Under the pieces are notes generated by a model. That model was given only the letters and a program-made list of their open reading frames with translations, ran no database searches and was not told the DNA's origin. Below, piece after piece: positions 1-7,334 of a stretch of 64,000 nt of DNA. A program made the translations under genes and the position numbers. The stretch is from contig NZ_HG326652.1 in assembly GCF_000308295.2 (NCBI RefSeq), positions 2,725,931-2,789,930 of the forward strand. The letters are read 5' to 3'. How positions within the stretch are numbered: position 1 is the first letter of the stretch; each line of letters starts with the position of its first letter. The stretch comes from Afipia birgiae 34632 (GTDB taxonomy: Bacteria; Pseudomonadota; Alphaproteobacteria; Rhizobiales; Xanthobacteraceae).

Positions 1-66
1 GCGGCGGCGGACGATGAAGCGCCCCCCACCCTTGATCCCTCCCCACCACTGTCGTGGGGGGAGGGA
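1..66. repeat. GC-rich palindromic repeat lying inside glyS
   Basis: Positions 37-49 pair with 54-65 to give a 12-bp G/C stem with one bulged A and a four-base loop. The C- and G-run composition matches the intergenic palindromes at 27538-27662 in this window rather than coding DNA. The glyS frame reads through it without a stop. The left boundary is outside the window. Confidence 0.6.
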
Positions 67-944
67 AAGCGCACCACAAAGCATTTCTGGTTGTTGCGGA
101 TGGTGGCGCGGATCACCTCGCCGGGGATCGAGAGGAATTCTTCGTCGAACGAGCCCATCAGCACCACCGGCCATTCGACCAGGCCTGCGACCTCGTCGAG
201 CAGCACCTGATCCTCGACCAGTTCAAAACCCTGCGCGAACGCCAGTTCCTTGGCATCTTCGAGAATGATGTTCTTGCGGCGCTCCGGGTCGAGCACGACC
301 TTGGCGGCTTCAAGCTTCGACGCATAATCGTCGAAGCGGCGCACAGTGATTTCGGCGGGCGCCATGAAACGATGACCATGCGTCGTCTGCCCAGCCTCGA
401 TGCCGGCGACGTCGAACTTCACGATTTCCGGCTCTTCGGTCTCGGGGCCGAAGGTTGCGATGATCGAATGCAGCGGCCGCACCCAGGTCAGCGCGCCGTT
501 CTTCGCGGAGCGCTCGCCCCAGCGCATCTGCTTGGGCCACGGGAAGGTGCGGATGATCAGCGGGATGATTTCCGCGATCACATCGATGGCGGGACGGCCC
601 GGCTTCTCGATCAGCGCGATATAGAAATCGCCTTTCGGGTCGCGCTGGATTTTTGCTTCATCGAGCGACTTGAGGCCGGTGGCTTTCAGGAAGCCCTGCA
701 CGGCGGCATCGGGCGCGCCCATTTTCGGGCCCTTGCGCTCCTGCTTGAGGTCCGGCTGACGCGCCGGAATGCCGTGCACAGTCAGCGCGAGGCGGCGCGG
801 CGTCACGAACGCCTTCGCGCCCTCATAGACGAGACCTTCGGCGACCAGCTTGTCGGTCACCATCTTGCGCAGGTCATCCGCGGCCTTCGCCTGCATGCGC
901 GCGGGAATTTCTTCGGAGAACAGTTCGAGGAGAAGATCAGGCAT
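1..944 (-). CDS. glyS: Glycyl-tRNA synthetase beta subunit (partial, C-terminal part beyond left edge)
   Basis: The beta subunit of the tetrameric (alpha2beta2) bacterial glycyl-tRNA synthetase, which charges tRNA-Gly in the cytoplasm. The ATG at 944 opens with [15 protein letters not shown], the classic GlyS N-terminus, and the frame stays open to the window edge, giving about 314 residues of a protein usually near 700. It begins one base after the glyQ stop, so the two subunits form one transcription unit. Near the edge the conserved stretch [15 protein letters not shown] is followed not by the expected acidic D-x-x-x-G-x-L segment but by a Ser/Gly/Pro-rich stretch encoded by a palindromic repeat (see the repeat entry). 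Identity is certain; the repeat-derived insertion is inferred because the far side is not visible. Confidence 0.93.
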   Translation of the reverse strand, partial: MPDLLLELFSEEIPARMQAKAADDLRKMVTDKLVAEGLVYEGAKAFVTPRRLALTVHGIPARQPDLKQERKGPKMGAPDAAVQGFLKATGLKSLDEAKIQRDPKGDFYIALIEKPGRPAIDVIAEIIPLIIRTFPWPKQMRWGERSAKNGALTWVRPLHSIIATFGPETEEPEIVKFDVAGIEAGQTTHGHRFMAPAEITVRRFDDYASKLEAAKVVLDPERRKNIILEDAKELAFAQGFELVEDQVLLDEVAGLVEWPVVLMGSFDEEFLSIPGEVIRATIRNNQKCFVVRFPSPHDSGGEGSRVGGASSSAA

Positions 945-945
945 C

Positions 946-1878
946 TTAAGCCACCTTGCCTGCTTCAGTGTGCATCCACGCTTCGCCGCATGCCTTGGCG
1001 AGTTCGCGCACGCGCAGGATGTAGCTCTGACGCTCGGTGACCGAGATCACGCCGCGTGCGTCGAGCAGGTTGAACACGTGACTCGCCTTGATGCACTGGT
1101 CGTAAGCCGGCAGCGCCATCAGATGCGCCTCGCGCTTGCTGTCTTTCCACCCGGCGTCGAGATATTTCTTGCACGCGCTCTCGGCCATCTTGAACTGTTC
1201 GAACAGCATCGCGGTGTCGGAGTGTTCGAAATTGTGCCGCGAATATTCCTGCTCGGCCTGCAGGAACACGTCGCCATAGGTGACCTTGTCATCACCGTCG
1301 CGGCCGTTGAAGTTGAGATCGTAGACGTTATCGACGCCCTGCACATACATCGCGAGACGCTCAAGGCCGTAGGTCAGTTCGCCAGCAACCGGCGCGCATT
1401 CGACGCCAGCGACCTGCTGGAAATAAGTGAACTGCGAAACTTCCATGCCGTCACACCAGCACTCCCAGCCGAGGCCCCACGCCCCTAACGTCGGGCTCTC
1501 CCAGTCGTCCTCGACAAAGCGGATGTCATGCAGCGCCGCGTCGACGCCGATGGCCTTGAGCGACTTCAGATACAGATCCTGAATGTCCGGCGGCGACGGC
1601 TTCAGGATCACCTGGAACTGATAGTAGTGCTGCAGGCGGTTCGGATTCTCGCCATAGCGGCCATCCTTCGGGCGGCGCGACGGCTGCACATAAGCCGCAT
1701 TCCAGCGCTTCGGGCCGAGCGCGCGAAGCGTCGTCGCCGGATGGAACGTACCCGCGCCGACTTCCATGTCGTAGGGCTGCAGGATGACGCAGCCATGGTC
1801 GGCCCAATAGCGCTGCAGCGTCAGGATCAGGCCCTGAAACGAACGCTCGGGACGCATGTGCGGAGGCAGGGTATCCAT
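946..1878 (-). CDS. glyQ: Glycyl-tRNA synthetase alpha subunit
   Basis: Class II catalytic alpha subunit that binds glycine and ATP and forms glycyl-adenylate together with GlyS. At 310 residues it is the usual family length. It carries the characteristic GlyQ segments [20 protein letters not shown] near the N-terminus and [19 protein letters not shown] in the middle. It is transcribed ahead of glyS on the minus strand with a one-base gap between the glyQ stop and the glyS ATG, so the subunits are probably made in equal amounts by coupled translation. The ATG at 1878 is the natural start ([16 protein letters not shown]). Nothing unusual is seen. Confidence 0.98.
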   Translation of the reverse strand: MDTLPPHMRPERSFQGLILTLQRYWADHGCVILQPYDMEVGAGTFHPATTLRALGPKRWNAAYVQPSRRPKDGRYGENPNRLQHYYQFQVILKPSPPDIQDLYLKSLKAIGVDAALHDIRFVEDDWESPTLGAWGLGWECWCDGMEVSQFTYFQQVAGVECAPVAGELTYGLERLAMYVQGVDNVYDLNFNGRDGDDKVTYGDVFLQAEQEYSRHNFEHSDTAMLFEQFKMAESACKKYLDAGWKDSKREAHLMALPAYDQCIKASHVFNLLDARGVISVTERQSYILRVRELAKACGEAWMHTEAGKVA

Positions 1879-2150
1879 CGGAAATCTTTGACAGTCTGGA
1901 AGGGGTGATTTGCGCGCGGACCGTATCGGCGCAGGCTAACGGAATCAAGGCGATGGCACCCTTCTCGCGGCGATTCCTGCCGGAATCGGCCGGATTTTAG
2001 CGATCACCCGAACGCCGGTTTAACCGCAGCGCCAGGTAAGCGCCCAACGCTGCCCGGGGCTTTCCGTTTGTTAGGAACTGACAGCTAGCAAGGGCGGCAT
2101 TGCAACCAACGGCCGGGCTTAACCGGCGGTGCGTTTTGGCAGGGACGACA

Positions 2151-2237
2151 ATGATCGCTTTTCAGATTTTGATTGCGGCCATCATCATGGGCGCGCTTTG
2201 CGTTATGACCATCAACGACGTGCGCCGGCACAGCTGA
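2151..2237 (+). CDS. Very small hypothetical membrane peptide (28 aa)
   Basis: A short open frame, MIAFQILIAAIIMGALCVMTINDVRRHS, with an AGGGA Shine-Dalgarno-like sequence 5 bases before the ATG. The first 20 residues form one hydrophobic helix, followed by a short charged tail, so a single-pass inner-membrane miniprotein is plausible. It sits alone between the divergent glyQ and the convergent 62-residue membrane protein gene. I do not recognise a family. Support is the ribosome binding site, the amphipathic layout and the absence of any other gene in the gap. Confidence 0.45.
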   Translation: MIAFQILIAAIIMGALCVMTINDVRRHS

Positions 2238-2270
2238 CGGATCACGGCATCCGTCCATCACGTTTTGCAA

Positions 2271-2459
2271 TCACACCCCGGGCCTATAGGTTCCGGTCTC
2301 GGGATCGCGGCGCAGTTTCGGCATGCTTTCCTTCTCGGCGGGCTTGGCCTTGCGCGCATCATCAAGCTCGCGATTGATGCGCCTGCCTTCGCGCACCGCA
2401 AGACGCAGCAGCGCGGCCCCGCCAAGTATTCCAGCTGCGACCAGGATTAGCGGCGGCAT
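2271..2459 (-). CDS. Small hypothetical membrane protein (62 aa)
   Basis: A 62-residue protein starting MPPLILVAAGILGGAALLRL: one N-terminal transmembrane helix (about residues 3-20), then a strongly charged Arg/Glu/Lys-rich cytoplasmic helix and a C-terminal tail LRRDPETGTYRPGV. The tail resembles the conserved end of small membrane proteins found next to S49 peptidases in related bacteria. It lies 14 bases downstream of the S49 peptidase gene on the same strand, so it is probably co-transcribed with it. Function unknown; no enzyme motif. Confidence 0.72.
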   Translation of the reverse strand: MPPLILVAAGILGGAALLRLAVREGRRINRELDDARKAKPAEKESMPKLRRDPETGTYRPGV

Positions 2460-2473
2460 GATCGATCTCCGTC

Positions 2474-3361
2474 CTACAATCCGTAGCGCGCCCAGATCGC
2501 GCGCTCTTCCAGCGCCGAAATCAGGTCCTCCGAAAATCCCGGAAAACCCGGTAGCGCCGCGCCTGCGCCAGACTTGCGGCCCGCGAGCCCGGAGAGAAGG
2601 CCCGTCGGCGGCGCAATCACCGGCGTCTCCACCTTGTCGCCATAACGCGAGCGCAGCACCGTGCGCAGATCGCCGATGGCGTCGGCAAGACCGAGCTTCA
2701 CCGCGCGCTCGCCGGCCCAGTACTCGCCGGTGAACAGATAGTCGCCCTCACTCTTGAGACGCGCGCCGCGGCTGTCCTTCACCAGCGTGATGAAGCTGTC
2801 GTGAATCTCGCGCTGGATCGCCTTCAGCCGCGCGACGTCATCGGGATTTTCCGGAAGAAACGGATCGAGCTGCGACTTGTTCTCGCCCGATGTGTAGAGT
2901 CTGCGCTCGATGCCAGCCTTCTTGATGAGGTCGACAAAGCCGAACGTGCCGCCGACCACGCCGATCGAGCCGACGATGGACGACGGGTCGCAGAAAATCT
3001 CGTCGCCCGCGCAGGCGATCATATAGCCGCCAGATGCCGCCACGTCTTCGACGAACACCAGCACGCGCTTGTTCTTCTCGGCGGCGAGCTGGCGAATGCG
3101 CTGATAGATCTGGCGCGACTGCACCGGCGAGCCGCCCGGCGAATTGATCACCAGCGCGACGGCCTTGGCCGCCTTGATGGAAAACGCCCGCTCCAGAATC
3201 CGCGACACGCCGGCGAGCGCCATGCCCGGCCGCAGCGGTGTCACCGCCCCGATCACCCCGGACAGGCGCACCACCGGCACCACGGCTCCGCCGCGCCAGC
3301 GCGCTGGCAGCAAACTTTTCAACCTCTCGCCAATGTGACCGTTGGCACCGTTCTCCGCCAT
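2474..3361 (-). CDS. S49 family serine peptidase (SppA/SohB-like)
   Basis: A 295-residue single-domain S49 peptidase, the family that clears cleaved signal peptides or other membrane-associated peptides. The nucleophile is Ser110 in the motif EDVAASGGYM, the general base is probably Lys162 in YTSGENKSQ, and the oxyanion and hinge segments INSPGGSP (about 73-79) and SIVGSIGVVGG (128-138) are intact. No clear signal peptide or transmembrane helix is present; residues 1-25 are polar, so this short form may be cytoplasmic or peripherally bound, unlike the long tandem-domain SppA. The small membrane protein gene follows 14 bases downstream and could serve as a membrane partner. Confidence 0.93.
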   Translation of the reverse strand: MAENGANGHIGERLKSLLPARWRGGAVVPVVRLSGVIGAVTPLRPGMALAGVSRILERAFSIKAAKAVALVINSPGGSPVQSRQIYQRIRQLAAEKNKRVLVFVEDVAASGGYMIACAGDEIFCDPSSIVGSIGVVGGTFGFVDLIKKAGIERRLYTSGENKSQLDPFLPENPDDVARLKAIQREIHDSFITLVKDSRGARLKSEGDYLFTGEYWAGERAVKLGLADAIGDLRTVLRSRYGDKVETPVIAPPTGLLSGLAGRKSGAGAALPGFPGFSEDLISALEERAIWARYGL

Positions 3362-3412
3362 GGAATGTCCTTCATGTTTACAGTTTATTATTCGGTAACT
3401 GGCATCAGGAGC

Positions 3413-3450
3413 CTAGAGCACATTCGACATTCGTTAAGCACGTCCATTGT
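3413..3450. repeat. Possible degenerate CTAG-ended repeat fragment
   Basis: Starting at CTAG (3413-3416), the stretch resembles the sequence that follows CTAG at 47510: both run AG-C/T-A/G-CATT-C/T-GACATTCG. No matching right end is visible, so this would be a half-copy. The surrounding gap 3362-3596 otherwise holds only the presumed promoter of the small gene at 3597. Confidence 0.3.
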
Positions 3451-3596
3451 GCCTGAATTCCGTCTAAATATCTGATCGGACGGGATTTCTTCTAGAATTC
3501 TCCGGTTCTTTCCCGGAGCGCGACAAAAAAACTGGAACGCACTTTGCATTGCAACAACTACGCAGGCTGCAACGGCGCAGCCTCAAAGGTGCAGAA

Positions 3597-3695
3597 ATGA
3601 AGATTTACCTCCTGATCTTGCTGATTAGCGCTCTTCTGACGACGATTCACTTTACGAAGGCACCCGAAACGGGTCCAAAATCGGTATCGCAGTAA
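3597..3695 (+). CDS. Very small hypothetical membrane peptide (32 aa)
   Basis: The frame MKIYLLILLISALLTTIHFT followed by a 12-residue polar tail ending SVSQ. An AAAGGTG ribosome binding site lies directly upstream of the ATG. The first 18 residues are an uninterrupted hydrophobic helix preceded by a lysine, the layout of a small inner-membrane protein. No family recognised. It stands alone in a gap of about 370 bp between the S49 peptidase and the methyltransferase gene, both read from the other strand. Confidence 0.45.
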   Translation: MKIYLLILLISALLTTIHFTKAPETGPKSVSQ

Positions 3696-3733
3696 GCAGA
3701 CTGCTCACCTGACGGGCAGCCGGTCACCGGCTA

Positions 3734-4525
3734 TCAGCGACCTCCTGGCTCTCGTGCCAGCGACAGAACGGCCCCTCCAGAGAGAACCGCCGCAGCCTCC
3801 GCTCCGACCTCACCTTTCGCGCCCTGCAGAATAAAGCCCGGATGCAGCACCATCGGGGCACGCCCGCCCTTCGTCGCGCTGACGATAACGCGGATCGCCG
3901 CCCCATCCCGATTGGGGTGAATGGGCAAAATCCCGATGCTGCCGAAGCCGCGCTCCAACGCCCCCAGCACCTGCGCGAGCCCGTCCACGCGCCAGATAAT
4001 GGTTAGCACCCCGCCGGATTTCAGCACCCGCCGCGCCGCATGGGTCCATGTCTCCAGCGTGTCCGCAGCCGCCACATGGGCAGACTGCCGCGCGGGGTCC
4101 GGTGACGCGCGGTGTCTCTCCGCATCGTTGAAAGGCGGATTCATCAGCACGATATCGGCGCTGTCGGGCCCGAGGCCTGAAGCCGCGAACACATCCGCGC
4201 TCGCAGTGACGTCGAGCACCGTCACCGTCGCCCTGATGCCGTTTGCCTCGGCATTGATGCGCGCCAGCGCTGCAAGCCTGTCGTCGATTTCGGCGAGCAC
4301 CAGATTGATGCCCGCCACACGGCGCGCCACCGCCAATCCCACCGTCCCCACGCCTGCGCCGAATTCCACCACACGATGTCCTGCCCGCGCCGGTGTCGCC
4401 GCCGCCAGCAGGATCGCATCGTGACCCGCGCGGTGGCCTCGCCTCGGCTGGCGCAGCCGCAACTGCCCGCCGAGAAACATGTCCTCGGTGACATCCGCGA
4501 ATTCAGCCTGGACCGGGTCAGTCAT
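3734..4525 (-). CDS. tRNA1(Val) A37 N6-methyltransferase-like (YfiC/TrmN6 family)
   Basis: A 263-residue SAM-dependent N6-adenine methyltransferase. SAM motif I is VVEFGAGVGTVGLAVA, and the catalytic N6-methylase motif NPPF is present in IVLMNPPFNDAERHRASP, typical of the YfiC/TrmN6 group that methylates A37 of tRNA-Val. The start at 4525 (MTDPVQAEFADVTED) overlaps the upstream DUF2007 gene by 8 bases, which points to translational coupling; an upstream in-frame start at 4633 would lie entirely within that gene and is less likely. The exact tRNA target is inferred from the family. Confidence 0.85.
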   Translation of the reverse strand: MTDPVQAEFADVTEDMFLGGQLRLRQPRRGHRAGHDAILLAAATPARAGHRVVEFGAGVGTVGLAVARRVAGINLVLAEIDDRLAALARINAEANGIRATVTVLDVTASADVFAASGLGPDSADIVLMNPPFNDAERHRASPDPARQSAHVAAADTLETWTHAARRVLKSGGVLTIIWRVDGLAQVLGALERGFGSIGILPIHPNRDGAAIRVIVSATKGGRAPMVLHPGFILQGAKGEVGAEAAAVLSGGAVLSLAREPGGR

Positions 4526-4745
4526 TGTCCCGCAATTCATGGGCCAGACCTGCATCGGCGAGCAGGCGGCGCGCGGCCAGATTGTCATCTTCGTGGACCA
4601 GAATGCGCCGGGGCAGCACGCCCAGCGATCCATCCATAATGCTCATGTTATTGTCGAGCACGAGATGATGGATATTGGCGCCATCCAGCAGCGCTCCCAC
4701 CGCGGACACCAGCACCACATCGTTGGTCCGAACGAGCTCACGCAA
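4518..4745 (-). CDS. DUF2007 domain protein
   Basis: A 75-residue protein MRELVRTNDVVLVSAVGALL with the DUF2007 fold (ferredoxin-like, related to PII-type signalling proteins by structure): alternating strand and helix, and the tail RRILVHEDDNLAARRLLADAGL. The family is called putative signal-transducing, but no reaction is known. It is the first gene of a two-gene unit with the methyltransferase downstream and is divergent from ispB. The intervening 97 bp (4746-4842) must contain both promoters. Confidence 0.85.
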   Translation of the reverse strand: MRELVRTNDVVLVSAVGALLDGANIHHLVLDNNMSIMDGSLGVLPRRILVHEDDNLAARRLLADAGLAHELRDND

Positions 4746-4842
4746 GGCCGCCGTCTCCCGCAGCCCAACCGGGCCGTTTGTTGCTCTTGCCGCATCGCAC
4801 GGCAGTTTCTATGGTGCCCTCAAATTCATCCGGAGACCGGAC

Positions 4843-5853
4843 GTGGCGGTTATTGTACCCTTTGAGAGCCACTCGACGCCATCGATAGATCGGCTGGTCG
4901 AGCTTGTCGCGCCCGACATGGCACGCGTCAACAGCACGATTTTGTCGCGAACCGGCTCCGAAGTCACGATGATCCCGGAGGTCGCCAACCACCTGATCTC
5001 GTCTGGCGGCAAGCGGCTGCGGCCGATGCTGACCCTCGCCATGGCCAACCTCACCGGCTATGCCGGCGACGGTCATATCAAGCTCGCCGCCGCCGTGGAA
5101 TTCATGCACACCGCGACGCTGCTGCATGACGATGTGGTAGACGAAAGCGAACTGCGGCGCGGCAAGCTCTCGGCGCGGATGCTGTGGGGCAATGAAGCGA
5201 GCGTGCTGGTCGGCGACTTCCTGCTCGGCCAGGCCTTCCGCATGATGGTCGAGGTCGGCTCGCTGCGCGCGCTCGATATTCTCTCCTCTGCAGCCGCGAC
5301 CATCGCCGAAGGCGAAGTGATGCAGCTCGCGGCCGCCAAGAACACCGCCACCACCGAGGACGAATATCTCGCCGTGATCCGCGGCAAGACGGCTGAACTG
5401 TTTGCAGCCGCCTGCGAAGTCGGTCCCGTGATCGCCAACCGCCCGAAGGCGGAACAGACCGCGTGCCGTTCGGTCGGCATGAATCTCGGCATCGCGTTCC
5501 AGCTTGTCGATGACGTGCTGGACTACGGCGGCAAGGCCGCCAAGCTCGGCAAGAATGTCGGCGACGATTTCCGCGAAGGCAAGATCACGCTTCCGGTGGT
5601 GCTGGCGTTCCGGCGCGGCAACGATGTCGAACGCGCATTCTGGATCCGCACGCTGGAAAAGGGTGAGATCGGCGACGGCGATCTCGATCAGGCCATCGGC
5701 CTCATGACCAAGCATCGCGCTCTGGAAGATACCATGAGCCGCGCGCAGCATTACGGTGCGATGGCGGTCGATGCGCTGGCGCTGTTCCCGCAATCACCGA
5801 TGAAGAGCGCGCTCGAACAGGTCGTCGCATTCTGTCTCGCGCGATCGCACTGA
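4843..5853 (+). CDS. ispB: Long-chain all-trans polyprenyl diphosphate synthase (octaprenyl/decaprenyl)
   Basis: Makes the polyprenyl side chain of ubiquinone by repeated condensation of isopentenyl diphosphate. The first aspartate-rich motif DDVVD follows EFMHTATLLH, the second is DDVLD, and the substrate-binding GGKRLRP is present. Small residues (Ala at -5 from the first Asp) indicate a long-chain synthase. The GTG at 4843 (VAVIVPFES) with GGAGA just upstream is the likely start, giving 336 residues; a longer frame from 4675 would overlap the divergent DUF2007 gene and adds only low-complexity sequence. The product probably serves the quinone-dependent ETF-QO and bc1 enzymes encoded in this window. 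Confidence 0.94.
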   Translation: MAVIVPFESHSTPSIDRLVELVAPDMARVNSTILSRTGSEVTMIPEVANHLISSGGKRLRPMLTLAMANLTGYAGDGHIKLAAAVEFMHTATLLHDDVVDESELRRGKLSARMLWGNEASVLVGDFLLGQAFRMMVEVGSLRALDILSSAAATIAEGEVMQLAAAKNTATTEDEYLAVIRGKTAELFAAACEVGPVIANRPKAEQTACRSVGMNLGIAFQLVDDVLDYGGKAAKLGKNVGDDFREGKITLPVVLAFRRGNDVERAFWIRTLEKGEIGDGDLDQAIGLMTKHRALEDTMSRAQHYGAMAVDALALFPQSPMKSALEQVVAFCLARSH

Positions 5854-5864
5854 GCGATCGCTCA
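5851..5864. repeat. 14-bp perfect palindrome at the ispB stop codon
   Basis: TGAGCGATCGCTCA is a perfect palindrome that includes the ispB TGA and the octamer GCGATCGC. It could be a short transcription stop between the convergent ispB and the small secreted-protein gene, but there is no T-tract. It may be chance. Confidence 0.3.
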
Positions 5865-5887
5865 CGCGCAATGCACGAGCCGCTTCG

Positions 5888-6127
5888 TCAGCGCCTGCCG
5901 ACGCGATCGACCGGACCACCACGATTCATCGGCGTTCCAGGCCGCACCGCCTCTCTCGCGGCAGCCCTCGCAACCGGCCGCGGCCGCAGCACGACGCCAG
6001 CTCTTGCCACGCAGTGAGCGGGATAACCAACATACTGACAGTAAACGACAGCGCCGGCCTTATCAGTGGTCGCAGAGACGAAACCAAGTATGAGCGGGGC
6101 AGCCGCCAACGCAATTGAGAGTTTCAT
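5888..6127 (-). CDS. Small secreted hypothetical protein (79 aa)
   Basis: Begins MKLSIALAAAPLILGFVSA, a good Sec signal peptide with likely cleavage near residue 22-28. The mature part has a paired-cysteine segment YCQYVGYPAHC and a basic Arg/Pro/Val tail, as seen in small periplasmic proteins of Bradyrhizobium and relatives. The ATG at 6127 is chosen because GGAGGAGA lies 5 bases upstream; an in-frame ATG nine codons earlier would bury that site. Function unknown. It converges on ispB and is followed upstream by a featureless 136-bp gap before ispE. Confidence 0.75.
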   Translation of the reverse strand: MKLSIALAAAPLILGFVSATTDKAGAVVYCQYVGYPAHCVARAGVVLRPRPVARAAAREAVRPGTPMNRGGPVDRVGRR

Positions 6128-6263
6128 CTGGATCTCCTCCATTGGACGGCTCATGAGCTACCCGCTGAACCGGCGACTGTTGATCCAGATCAATGGCTCA
6201 AATCTGTTTGTGACGGGCTCCTTGCGACGACGGAGGCTGTGTGTCGCGCTTATGAGCGACGTC

Positions 6264-7145
6264 TTAGCTCAGCACACCGGCGTGAACCCACCAGCCGGGA
6301 TGGGTCTGCGAAATCGCTTTCGCGGCCTGTCCGGCATCGCCGATCGTCTCATAAATCGCAAAGCACGTCGCGCCCGAGCCCGACATTCGCGCGAGCTGCA
6401 CGCCTTGCGTCGCGCGCAGCGTAGACAGCACCACATCAATGACGGGTTCGACCTTCAGCGCTGGCGCTTCCAGATCGTTGGTGCCGGCTCCGATAGCCTC
6501 GATCCACGCATCGAATGACGCGCCGTCGGCCGGCCAGCCTCGCGACAACATGATGTCGCCGGCGCCCGCAAGAAGCTCGCCCTTGCCGAGACCGAGCGCT
6601 GTGAACACATCCTTGGTCGCGACGCCGACGCGCGGATTGACCATCACGCACGGCATCGAAGGAACGTCGAGCATCGACAAGTTCTCGCCGACGCCGGTCA
6701 TCGTGCAGGCGCGTGACGCCAGGCACACCGGAATGTCCGCGCCGGTATCGCGCGCGACGCTGACAACGCGCGGATCGTCGATGGCAATGCCGTTCGCACG
6801 CGCCAGCAGCCGCAAGGCCGCGGCCGCGTCGGCTGACCCGCCGCCAATTCCGGCGGCGACCGGCAGATGCTTGTCCAGCGTGAAGTGTCCGAGCGTGAGA
6901 CCCGGAATGCGTTCTCCGAGGAGGAGCGCCGCGCGGATCACCAGATTATCCGCCATTTCGCCGCAGTCCTGCGCGCCCGGCCCTCCGGTCGCAAGGCCAA
7001 GCTCGGGCCCCGGCGTAAGCGTCAGCGTGTCCGCGCAGTCGGCGAACACCACCAGGCTCTCGATGTCATGATAGCCGTCCGGGCGGCGGCCAAGGACGCG
7101 CAGCGTGAGGTTGACCTTGGCGCGCGCGGTTTCAGTGAGTGTCAT
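6264..7145 (-). CDS. ispE: 4-diphosphocytidyl-2-C-methyl-D-erythritol kinase
   Basis: GHMP-family kinase that phosphorylates CDP-methylerythritol in the MEP pathway to isopentenyl diphosphate, which IspB later uses. The ATP-binding glycine-rich loop PVAAGIGGGSADAAAALR is intact, as are the N-terminal AKVNLTLRV and the C-terminal ARMSGSGATCFAIY. The start at 7145 (MTLTETARAKVN) gives 293 residues, the normal length; an upstream extension would read through an intergenic repeat. It lies downstream of the TPR protein gene on the same strand, separated by a repeat-containing 189-bp gap. Confidence 0.97.
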   Translation of the reverse strand: MTLTETARAKVNLTLRVLGRRPDGYHDIESLVVFADCADTLTLTPGPELGLATGGPGAQDCGEMADNLVIRAALLLGERIPGLTLGHFTLDKHLPVAAGIGGGSADAAAALRLLARANGIAIDDPRVVSVARDTGADIPVCLASRACTMTGVGENLSMLDVPSMPCVMVNPRVGVATKDVFTALGLGKGELLAGAGDIMLSRGWPADGASFDAWIEAIGAGTNDLEAPALKVEPVIDVVLSTLRATQGVQLARMSGSGATCFAIYETIGDAGQAAKAISQTHPGWWVHAGVLS

Positions 7146-7265
7146 TCTGTTTGCCGCCTCTGACCCAATGCGCCATGCGCGGGCATAGCAATCTGCCCTG
7201 CGCAGACCGCGTAAACCTGTTTGCGTACCCGCGCATCCATCGAGAGTTGAGGACTTATTCAAGAA

Positions 7266-7298
7266 GATGGATTGCCGGGTCAAGCCCGGCAATGACGA
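7266..7298. repeat. Palindromic intergenic repeat (REP-like)
   Basis: TTGCCGGG (7272-7279) pairs with CCCGGCAA (7285-7292) around a five-base loop, embedded in the GATGG...ATGACGA context typical of alphaproteobacterial REP elements. It sits between the TPR gene stop and the ispE start and could modulate read-through. Confidence 0.6.
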
Positions 7299-7334
7299 TT
7301 CCGACGACACCGGAACGATCGGGCGTTGATAAAA

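Noticed and set aside
54-1040. Long plus-strand frame opposite glyS and the end of glyQ (328 residues)
   Set aside because: It is antisense to well-recognised synthetase genes; GC-rich codons leave the opposite strand open. No ribosome site or family match.
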